Assembly: GCF_000003605.2 (NCBI RefSeq)
Contig: NW_003116958.1
Span: 141,785-162,890, forward strand
Direction of reading: 5' to 3'
Length of the DNA stretch: 21,106 nt
Source: Saccoglossus kowalevskii
Taxonomy: Eukaryota > Hemichordata > Enteropneusta > Harrimaniidae
Positions within the stretch are counted from its first letter, which is position 1. Every line of letters starts with the position of its first letter. A program made the translations under genes and the position numbers. Below the pieces are notes generated by a model, which saw only the letters and a program-made list of their open reading frames with translations, searched no databases and was not told where the DNA came from. Shown here piece by piece: positions 1 to 7,563 of the stretch.

Positions 1-1042
1 AAATGGTTTGGGAATTTTTATTATCATCTCGTAGATCATGTGACTTCCTTAATTTGCATGAGATCTTCATTACATTTGCATACCCTTGACCTCACAGAAA
101 AAATATAACAGTGTATTATTAAGTTTCTTGCCAATGAATGAAAATTTGCATTCGGATGAGATGGAGTTTTCAGCAGCATCAAGTGACTGAAAACGGTTGA
201 ATGACCATATCAGAAAATCCAATTTTTGTCTTGCACATCAGAGTCATCTACAGATTCCTCTCATCATCAACCGAATTTACTGGATATTTTTCTTGTCGAG
301 CAATATGTACAACCTGAAGTTGAATCTGATTACGACAGTCGATACACCTCAATTATTCCATGTTCACACATAGATAGACAGCTGTAATGTTTAGTATATT
401 CTGTATGGGGGAGGGGCAATTTAATTACCAAAAAAAATTCTTCTCGCTTTGCGAAAATTGAAAACTTAATGATGATGGTTTTAACATGCATTAAAGGTTT
501 ATTAGATCTATGAATCAAACTACAAAGTAGAAAAATAACAATTCCAATTCATTGAAATTCAAAATTTTAGGCGCAGGTTTCAAATACCTCATTACACCAA
601 GAACATCAACACTTTTTGAAGGAAACAGACCGATAATGAAAATGATAATTTTTGTTGTCAAAATTGTTCCAGTTGTGTAACAAGGTTTTTGTACTGTCAA
701 CAATACAACATTTATCAAAATAATGACAAAATAACCATTTGAAATCAAATATTGACCTCGACAACAGCAACACAGGGTCAGTAATAAATGTAGTGATTGT
801 TAGCATTAGAGGGCGCTGTGGCGGTGACGAAAACACACATGTTGGAAACCTGTGAGGTCGGGCCCAAGGTTTGATAGAAAGGAAAATAACAAATCACGAT
901 TTTCATAATTATCGAACAAATATCACTAAGTTAACTTGTTTATTTGATTGGTTTTCTTTCTGGTTCCGCCCAAAAGCACAACGCAGTGGCAGATTGAGAA
1001 CCGATTACACCATGGAGCTAAAAATGATCAGATTAAACTTAC
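1..1042. other. Presumed SRD5A3 intron 1, no exon seen
   Basis: This stretch lies directly after the GT donor of the minus-strand SRD5A3 exon (GT at 1042-1041), so it is probably intron 1 of that gene. I looked for the next SRD5A3 exon, expected to begin near a YFSHFY-like sequence, and found none, so it should lie left of the window. Short open frames here look like chance frames in AT-rich DNA. The only motif noted is AGAGGGCGC at 808-816. Confidence 0.5.
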
Positions 1043-1251
1043 CGTTTCGGAACATCTAGATATTGTTCAAGAGTACTGGGTTGGCCTTTACTGCGAACTT
1101 TGCCATACATGAGAAACTCCCTCAGCTTTTTGGGCATGGAAATATTAAAATACGAATAAAATGTCAACATGAAACCCAAGATACACACGCCCCAATACCA
1201 TATCAACAACGAAGCAGCCATGTTGAAGAAATGATCAAAAGATAAAGACAT
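1043..1251 (-). CDS. SRD5A3: Polyprenol reductase (SRD5A3-type), first coding exon, partial gene
   Basis: SRD5A3 is an ER membrane enzyme of the steroid 5-alpha-reductase family that acts in conversion of polyprenol to dolichol, the lipid carrier for N-glycosylation. The exon encodes 69 residues plus two bases of an Arg codon. A hydrophobic segment at about residues 12-35 (ASLLIWYWGVCILGFMLTFY) is the first membrane helix. It is followed by MYGKVRSKGQPS and then LDVPKR, which match the conserved N-terminal YGK...DVPKR region of animal SRD5A3. The exon ends at a strong donor, ACG|GTAAGT (GT at 1042-1041), in phase 2, exactly where DVPKR is reached. The start at 1251 has A at -3; a second in-frame ATG at residue 11 (AACATGG) is a plausible alternative start. 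The reductase domain is not in the window. Assignment rests on remembered family similarity, not a search. Confidence 0.8.
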
Positions 1252-1797
1252 TCTGTCACTAGAGGGGGCTATTTCGAAAAAAATGCATTAAAGCAGGGGG
1301 GGTTACATATCAATTATTGATCTTAAGTAGTCAATAGATTTGCCAGTAGTTTTTTTTTCTTTTTTTGTTATCTCATAATTCATGCTTCTATAGAATACTT
1401 TAATTTGAATAAGGTCCCAAGTTTAACATTTCGTTGCCAACAAGTGTCACTGCAACACAAAAATCCACACACCAAAGCAATTGGGCAAAGTGACTGCCCC
1501 AAAGCAGTGAAATCCAATATTTAAGTGACGTTTGAAAGTGGCGACAAAAAAAGATATTTCAAGCGTCACGCAGTGTAGCAAGAAATTATATTTCGGTGGT
1601 CCAGACGGAGAAGGCGTAGCTTCATAGAGGGCGCCGTACTATACACCAAAGGGTGGCGTTACGTTATTGTACAAGTGGTGGTCATTCTACGCGTTGCCAC
1701 AGTGTAAATATCATCTACATTTTGTTCAAATTTAATGTTCATATATTCAACTTTAACCCTGTATATTTTTACCAATATTGCTATGACATTGCTTGCC
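1252..1797. other. 5' flank of SRD5A3
   Basis: Upstream region of the minus-strand SRD5A3 exon, probably holding its 5' UTR and promoter. No TATA box is evident. It contains the AGAGGGCGC motif at 1626-1634 and T-rich low-complexity sequence near 1350-1366. An open frame on the plus strand from 1653 is not convincing as a gene. Confidence 0.4.
1626..1634 (+). promoter_or_regulatory. AGAGGGCGC motif (CTCF-like core)
   Basis: The sequence TAGAGGGCGCC fits the core YAGRKGGCRS of the CTCF consensus, although the outer CCA positions do not match. It is about 375 bp upstream of the SRD5A3 start. The same 9-mer occurs at 808-816 and at 14385-14393 beside the OCIAD1 start, so it may be a recurring promoter or insulator word. 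Function is inference. Confidence 0.3.
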
Positions 1798-1863
1798 CGT
1801 CACCCTCCCTCCCCCAGGCGCATTTGGCACCGTCACCCTCCCTCCCCCAGGCGCATTTGGCAC
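1798..1863. repeat. 33-bp tandem duplication (2 copies)
   Basis: Two exact 33-bp copies (1798-1830 and 1831-1863) beginning CGTCACCCTCCCTCCCCC and ending GCATTTGGCAC, followed by the first six bases of a third copy (CGTCAC). The unit is C-rich on the plus strand. Being 33 bp it keeps frame in a plus-strand open frame (PSPSLPQAHLA repeated), but no other evidence supports that frame as a gene. Confidence 0.9.
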
Positions 1864-1869
1864 CGTCAC

Positions 1870-2625
1870 GGGTGCAGCTTTCTAGAGTATGTTCGTCCCA
1901 CAATAATGAAGGTTTTGAGTCTCTGATTTTTTCTGGGCGGCTTTGTTCGCTTCTGATGCGGAATTTTGCTTCATAATATACTGTGTAGTTATTTTAATGC
2001 AATTTGACAGAACAATGTTCTAAACGTATCGTCACGTTAACTAAAATAAGCTGCAAACAAGCCTTGTTTTCTTTCATGTATGTTACTTTTGTTTGTGGAT
2101 TTAATTTCATATATCGCTTATGCTTATAGTATTAATAGATTAAATGTTTGGCAACGCTATCACACAACTTGAAGTATTTCGTCGTTTAAGCCGGGTTGTG
2201 GAACCAAATTTAAAGACTGCTACGGCATTCATGTATTGAAATTTAATTTATTTTGCGATTCGGACCACTAGCTCCCTTCAACATTTTTATAGTAGATGCA
2301 AGTCAGCGGCGATCTATTGAATATGATAACACTAGTCCACTCAGCTGACGTACAAGTGGTAATATACTAAATACATAAACGAACTTATAGTGAAGTCTGT
2401 ACGATTTGTTATATGGGAGTCGCCCAGAAGACTGTGTGTCTTCCCTCGTAATAACACCATTATATGCCAGTTTATTGTGTACTGAGACACAAATCCAACG
2501 ACTGTGCCGCGGTTAATTAGAAACTCTCCCCTCAAGCCCCGCCGTCAGAATCCCCATATCCCTTCCCACAAGACTCATTACAGGCCCATTTATACTTTTT
2601 TCGTTATGAGGGCTTTTTAATTCCT
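1870..2625. other. Intergenic, nothing recognised
   Basis: AT-rich sequence on both strands with only short chance open frames. I see no splice-flanked coding segment, RNA gene or transposon end here. Confidence 0.4.
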
Positions 2626-2655
2626 GGTGATGCGTTCTCGGGTGATGCGTTCTCG
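2626..2655. repeat. 15-bp tandem duplication
   Basis: Two exact adjacent copies of GGTGATGCGTTCTCG (2626-2640 and 2641-2655). A related GGTGATTGGTGATT sequence recurs at 3926-4000, so the two loci may share a GGTGAT-rich word by chance or descent. Confidence 0.85.
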
Positions 2656-2847
2656 GAAAAAATGTCAAAGCGTTTTTCTTCTGTTCTACAGGAACGTATA
2701 TTATTAGAAGTAATTTTGAATTATTCATTTGAAAACAATTTTTAATGTGCAAATTATTTTCATACTTATGAACCCCCTTCCCCTCATATTTACTGATTTC
2801 TATTTATTTCTAGATCACGAGTTAAAGTCATTATTTGGCTATATATG

Positions 2848-3041
2848 CAATGTACAAACCTGATTAGTTTTAGGTTAAAATCGGTTGATATTAATTCCCT
2901 GATTAGCATAATATAGTATATTTGTTGGGGTTCTAATCTCATTTAAATGAAACTTGCTACATTGATGGTCTGTTACATTGCACAGACCTTATTAGTTTTA
3001 CACTAAAATCTGTTCATATTAATTATCTGATTTGCATAATT
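2848..3041. repeat. Imperfect direct repeat, 66 bp x2, period 128
   Basis: Segments 2848-2913 and 2976-3041 align along their full length with roughly 80% identity by eye. Shared words include ATTAGTTTTA, TTAAAAT or CTAAAAT, CATATTAATT or GATATTAATT, and GCATAAT. The offset is 128 bp. They may be two units of a decayed tandem-repeat element. Confidence 0.65.
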
Positions 3042-3257
3042 AGTGTTAAGCTTTTCCATCAGTATCTCAAGTACAAGTAATTTTTAATTGATTTCTAATT
3101 TCTCCATTACTCAGCACACGAGAGTTCGTTCTAAGCTTTCTTTAATATTATATTTGTTTGACAAACTATTTTTCGTCATCTTTACTTAATTTAGTTGTTT
3201 ATTTTGCATCAGTATGCCAGATCATTTTGAAACACAATTAAAGAAAGTTTGAAATGA

Positions 3258-3936
3258 TCATATAATTGGTCAGACTATTACTTCACCAATCCCTCATCGT
3301 TTTATCCACCAGCCACAAACCAAGTTTCATTTTGAGACATTCCAAAGCTCCAACCATTACCTGTTGTACGCATGAGAAAAGAGGTTCAAGAGAAAATGAG
3401 AAATTGGGCTGTTGACAATGGGAAATTTGTTAGACAAAGATAAATCCGACAAGAAAACACAAAGTATAAGGCACGTACATTGTTACTGAATCTGTATGAG
3501 GAGATACCAATTGGTGAAACATTGCATAAAGAGAGACATGATTTGTCAGATGGGTCAGCTGTTGAGAAGGACACATCTGAGAAAATCGATGAGCAGAGAG
3601 ACGAATATAGTAGTGATGAAAACAGTGGTTCGGAAACTGAGGAAGTAGATAACACGAAAGAAGTGACATTTCATGAATTGCTGAACAAAGAGAAGCAGTG
3701 TGTGCAAGATAGGTTGGCACTTAAACAGAAAGAAACTGCATAAACTGTTTCACAAAGGGACGACTACAGTAATGACGAGAACAGCGGTTTAGAAACGGAG
3801 GAGATAGACAGTTTCAAACAGAAAGATCAGTTAAGAAGTGTATGTCTAACTACTAGGTCTTACCAGCAATCAAAGTTAATGTCAAATATCTCCAATAAAT
3901 GCTTTTATATTCAACAACCATTCCTGGTGATTGGTG
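3258..3936 (+). pseudogene. Unrecognised coding relic with duplicated acidic module and two in-frame stops
   Basis: One plus-strand frame (phase of codon 3372-3374) reads through 3258-3936 interrupted only by TAA at 3441 and TAA at 3741. It encodes a Pro/aromatic start (FYPPATNQVSF), a basic stretch (MRKEVQEKMRNWAVDNG, then KYKARTLLLNLYEEIPIGE), and an acidic Ser/Asp/Glu-rich tail. The tail holds a repeat: QRDEYSSDENSGSETEEVD (from 3594) and QRDDYSNDENSGLETEEID (from 3753), offset 53 codons. Nine codon differences between the repeats are synonymous and five are not, the pattern left by selection on protein. I do not recognise the family. A decayed exon, a retrocopy or a dying host or transposon gene are all possible; a live gene split by unseen introns is less likely. 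Confidence 0.5.
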
Positions 3937-4000
3937 AATAGGTATTTGGAATTCCTGGTGATTGATGATTTCCCTCTTTAAATCTTGGTGATTGGTGATT
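3921..4000. repeat. Three imperfect ~31-bp tandem units
   Basis: The word CTGGTGATTGGTGA or a close variant recurs with GGTG at 3926, 3957 and 3987, offsets 31 and 30 bp. The array directly follows the coding relic and ends in GGGAGGGGGT. The repeats also make Pro/His-rich open frames on the minus strand (NHQSP repeats), which I take as a by-product. Confidence 0.65.
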
Positions 4001-5193
4001 GGGAGGGGGTATAAATGGTACCTTTCTACCGAGTCCATGGACAAAGTAAATTTGATTTATGCAATACTGTTGAAGACTTCTTCTTTCTACAAAGTCTGAC
4101 ATCATTAATACTAATATCAATATAATCAATACTTGTAATTGTTCAATATCACCTATTGTCAAAGTAATTACACGAATTATGAGCGGGAAAATGACCTGTT
4201 ATAAAGAATAAAAAAACGCTTTTGTAAAGGTAAACCTTTCAATTTAGGTTGCGCCCTCAACGCTTATATGGTGTCAACATTACGTAGATGGGGGAGGGCG
4301 GTTTCCAAAGTCTATTTACTGTATTTGTAGTGCCAAATCACTCGAAAACAGTAGTTTTTATTGACAGTCGACCACAGATCTAAACATACCCACCTGAAAA
4401 CGGCGTCTCTCGTACCGAGGGCCATGTAGGTCTGTGCTTGCAATGCATTTACCATTCCAGATATTGTGATGTGATTTATACCGTACGAATTGTGGGCATC
4501 GTGACGTAGTAGTTTGCATTCTGAAGTTGAGTTCACAAATTGTGAAATGATATCTGTATATATCCTTGTAGTGTGATAGTTCAGCCATTAGTATTTATAG
4601 TCTTTTTTTCATTACGGTGACATTGAAAATGTTATCAAAAGGGTCAAGCACCGTCGACTATCAGCTGGCTTAATAATGGTAATATAATATATGCGACGAA
4701 TTTTATTCCGTCATTGTAAAAATAATTTTGGAAATTTAAAGATGCTTTACATCACGTAAATTATAACAAATGTGTCCACATCAGATATATAAAAAATGTT
4801 AAATTTTGTTGTCAAAGATTTGTGTTTACGAAGATAAGATCCATTTCAATCATGCCACCTGATAAGAAATGTCAACAATCTTTTAGTTCCAGACAACACA
4901 GTCAACATGACACTGTCTATGTTTTTCACGATATTCTCGGGAATGAATTTATTTTGGTAGAGTTGTGAAAATGTGTATTGATGCGGACATTTTACCAATT
5001 TGAAAACCAGGCGACTCAAATCTATGTCATTTTTTTAAATACGCGGATATATCCTTTTTACAGTGATTTAAATGCACGATGGGCAGTTCTTAATGTTTTT
5101 GAAAAAAATATGTGAATATATGTCAGTATTACATAATAACTACATTTTCAAGCAGCACTGTAAATTTTCAAGACAAGCAACTTATCACAGCTA
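4001..5193. other. Intergenic, no firm gene
   Basis: AT-rich DNA. The only coding hint is a weak minus-strand segment at 4394-4455: an ATG, 20 codons and a strong donor CAG|GTGGGT, with TATAAAT near 4478. I do not recognise its peptide. A GAGGGCGC word lies on the minus strand at 4251-4258. Nothing else is supported. Confidence 0.35.
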
Positions 5194-5275
5194 GATACCA
5201 TGACAACACAACATATACAGCTTGACGAATTCAAATTGTAATTCAATATCGGAGAGTGGTCGGAGCCATGGAAAC
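5194..5275. promoter_or_regulatory. Two RFX X-box-like sites
   Basis: GATACCATGACAAC (5194-5207) and GGAGCCATGGAAAC (5262-5275) each match 12 of 14 positions of the X-box consensus GTNRCCNNRGYAAC bound by RFX factors, which often control ciliary genes. They lie 200-300 bp upstream of the NRF1/YY1 block at 5455-5520. Similar sites occur at 6366-6379 and 6413-6426. Function is inferred from consensus matching only. Confidence 0.3.
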
Positions 5276-5454
5276 AACTGGCTGGACACATGTATCCTTA
5301 TTGTTGCTAATACACCAACATGCCAGTCAGTCTTTCAGATGACCGTAATTATAGCATGCTAACGCAATTTGCTCACAATTATGTTCTTGTGCTGACCTTA
5401 TATTTTAAAATTAATTTAATTGATTTTATTCTGCAAATTTTAACTGTTTAACGG

Positions 5455-5520
5455 GCAGTAGTCGTCGCGCTACGCATGCGCGAGATATATGGGTCTCATA
5501 TAAACAAAGATGGCGACTGT
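5455..5520 (+). promoter_or_regulatory. TATA-less promoter candidate: NRF1 site plus YY1 site
   Basis: CGCATGCGCGA at 5473-5483 is close to the NRF1 consensus (YGCGCATGCGCR). AAAGATGGCGACT at 5507-5519 matches the YY1 element AAGATGGCGGC in plus orientation, the usual orientation and spacing near starts of TATA-less housekeeping promoters. The local CpG density stands out from the AT-rich surroundings. The ATG in the YY1 site opens only 11 codons before TAG, so the first exon may be non-coding or the transcript a lncRNA. No downstream plus-strand exon was recognised. Confidence 0.45.
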
Positions 5521-5529
5521 GGCTGTTGC

Positions 5530-6104
5530 GCATATCAACGAGTAGACGTTACCAAGATTTAATTAGATATTTTGTAGGTTATTGGAAGGTGTTGAAGGAG
5601 TCACCGGCGGTAATTTGTGCAGGTGACGCCCAGGTCAAACCTAATATATCTGATTTCCATTAGAAGAGCGCACTGGATAGTAGGAAAATCAATGTTTATC
5701 AACACAAATATCGCACATGCGTGGCGTGACAACTGTCGTCCTTTAAATGAATGATACGATAAGCATCGACAATTTTGGATTACTGAATTACACAATGACA
5801 ATATAACCAAAAACTAAAAAAAAAAAAAACTAAGAATATACAGAACCTGGTTTCAAGGGGGTGATGATTTGTTGAATATCAACAAAAGCGAATTAGGAAA
5901 ATACTACTAACAAAATTAATTTTTGATCATTGTCTTGAACTAGAATTGGGCGGGAGAACAACCCAAATACACCAAATGGTTCTGTAAATTATGTAAATCT
6001 GCAGTCGGTGATGAAATACATTACGCAATTCAGTGCCTAAAATTTAATACTTAGAGTTATATTGTTTTGATAATGCTAAGAAGCAAAAACTTGGAAAACC
6101 TCAG
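5530..6104. other. Downstream of the 5.5-kb promoter block, no exon recognised
   Basis: Contains an A-run at about 5816-5829 and AT-rich sequence. GT donors such as CAG|GTGACG near 5622 could end a first exon of a plus-strand transcript, but nothing confirms this. Confidence 0.3.
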
Positions 6105-6146
6105 TGACATCACAGTCACTCTACTCGTAGAGTAACTGTGGTGACA
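6105..6146. repeat. 42-nt near-perfect hairpin
   Basis: TGACATCACAGTCACTCTAC (6105-6124) pairs with GTAGAGTAACTGTGGTGACA (6127-6146): 20 paired positions with two mismatches and one G-T wobble around a very short loop. It could be a palindromic transposon remnant, a cruciform-forming site or a small structured RNA. The stem is short for an animal pre-miRNA. Confidence 0.7.
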
Positions 6147-6365
6147 TTGACAAATTTGTTTCTGTCCTCGAATTAGCCTCGAATTAAATTGCCTTTAATT
6201 AATTGTATAGATGAAACTCAAATTAAAGTGATTCAGTGATTTAAAGTGATTATGTAAATTGTATACCCCACCCTGCAGCAGCAGCATTTTCAGCTATTTT
6301 TATATATTGTATTTTTGCTGTACTGCATTGCCATTACAAAAATTACAGTCTGGATATGATGCATT

Positions 6366-6426
6366 GTTGTTATGGTAACGTCAGGCAAATGTATTTTGCT
6401 CTATACAAATAAATAGCCATGGAAAC
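6366..6426. promoter_or_regulatory. Two more RFX X-box-like sites
   Basis: GTTGTTATGGTAAC (6366-6379) and ATAGCCATGGAAAC (6413-6426) each match 12 of 14 X-box positions. With 5194 and 5262 they give four near-consensus sites within 1.25 kb. Regulatory function is inference. Confidence 0.28.
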
Positions 6427-6502
6427 ATGGATGCAAAAGTGATAAGAATTGTGTTATATAGTTTGTAGAAATACATTATGATCCTTGAAACTTAACATAA
6501 TG

Positions 6503-6546
6503 TGACGTCATGTCATAATAATGGGCGGGAGTGTGACGTCGCGTCA
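6503..6546. promoter_or_regulatory. CRE / GC-box cluster
   Basis: A perfect palindromic CRE TGACGTCA (6503-6510) is followed by a GC box GGGCGGG (6523-6529) and then TGACGTCGCGTCA (6534-6546), a pair of inverted TGACG half sites. CREB/ATF and Sp1-type binding is the natural reading. The cluster is just beyond the 3' end of the PLA2 gene and about 1 kb downstream of the 5.5-kb promoter block, so it may be an enhancer or an unannotated promoter. Confidence 0.45.
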
Positions 6547-6710
6547 CCCGGGGAGTGTGACCACAGACCATTATAGAATGCATAGTCTGTTGGTTCACGT
6601 TGAATCAAATGTGAGTTCCACAAAACAATCAATCAACGTACTTTGAATTTTGTTTTACTAATTGTCTTTTAAAGGCAATGTCAAGCATAATAATACCATG
6701 AACAACACCT

Positions 6711-6736
6711 TTTATTGCTATAGCAACGTATTTATT
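6711..6736 (-). terminator. Two polyadenylation signals for the PLA2 gene
   Basis: TTTATT at 6711-6716 and 6731-6736 read AATAAA on the minus strand, about 370-390 nt downstream of the PLA2 stop codon at 7103-7105. The paired signals imply a 3' UTR of roughly 0.4 kb. Similar hexamers occur by chance in AT-rich DNA, so the position relative to the stop is the main support. Confidence 0.5.
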
Positions 6737-7102
6737 GGCATTGCATAGACATGTGTGACGTATAAGAACAGTACAGAAATAGAAAAAAATTAGTGTTTAA
6801 ACAAAAATCAATCGAAAAATTACTTGAAGCTAACCGAATATCGAAAAGATGTGCTACTATACCGAATGTTCAAAACGCTCTACATGGGACTTTTGAAACG
6901 AAAAAATAATGTGTGACGAAGCATGTTGATACACAACACGACGCTCTGTTGGACGAGCAACGCAAAACGTTTTCAACATGTTTATGTGTTTACGTGTTTT
7001 GGTATAATTCCCGATATTTCAGTTCCTTCATACAGTACAATATCCGGCAGAGATGAAAAGCAGCAAAAAAAAGCAGTACATTTTAAAATATGTCATCTAT
7101 TA

Positions 7103-7563
7103 TCAAAACGCGCCACTGAAACTATTGTCAAAATTAGCCTTTAATTCTTTTTTTGTTCTAAGACAAGAGAGACCGAGAAAACCTTTCTCTGCACACACAT
7201 CTTCTAAATCGAAATTTAAGCAAGGAACTTGTAATTCCGAGAAATAAATCTGCCCGATGTCTCGACCCACAGTTGTATCCAGTCCTTTGAGGCAGTTCAG
7301 GAACTCTTCGTCGCAGTTGCAGTCACTTAGCGTGTATGGAAAAGGGTTGAATGTGTTGAAGCCAGTGCGAAAGGATTCGATGTATCTCTCGCAGTGGTCG
7401 TGTTGTCGGCAGCATTTGTCTTCTTCTTCGTACAATCCTAGGTCATCCTCGCTTTCCGCTGCGTCTCCTTTCCCGCACCACTTGGTCCCAGGGTAGATAT
7501 AATTCGCCAAGTCTCGTCTAGTGTCACTTAATTCGTACTGGACACCAGGGTCCATTCCGACAT
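7103..7563 (-). CDS. PLA2 exon 2: catalytic domain and stop
   Basis: The acceptor at 7565-7564 (TTATATTTAG) has a T/C-rich tract and a branch-like TTATACTAT, and leaves the exon in phase 1. The exon encodes the calcium loop YPGTKWCGKGD (Trp codon at 7478-7480) and the active site DKCCRQHDHC (catalytic His codon 7400-7402, Asp 7397-7399). SDCNCDEEF, LNCL and further cysteines follow towards the end, then TGA at 7103-7105. All key residues are present, so the enzyme looks functional. There is no in-frame ATG before the domain other than one just after the acceptor, which shows that an upstream exon must supply the signal peptide. Confidence 0.85.

Noticed and set aside
515-836. Possible SRD5A3 exon 2 in the minus-strand hydrophobic frames
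   Set aside because: They lack the expected YFSHFY-like start and the conserved reductase motifs.
1653-1976. A 107-codon plus-strand gene with an 11-residue repeat
   Set aside because: The repeat comes from a local 33-bp duplication; the rest has random composition and lacks splice or family support.
3386-3720. Two Ser/Cys-rich minus-strand frames
   Set aside because: They are antisense shadows of the plus-strand coding relic with its acidic codons.
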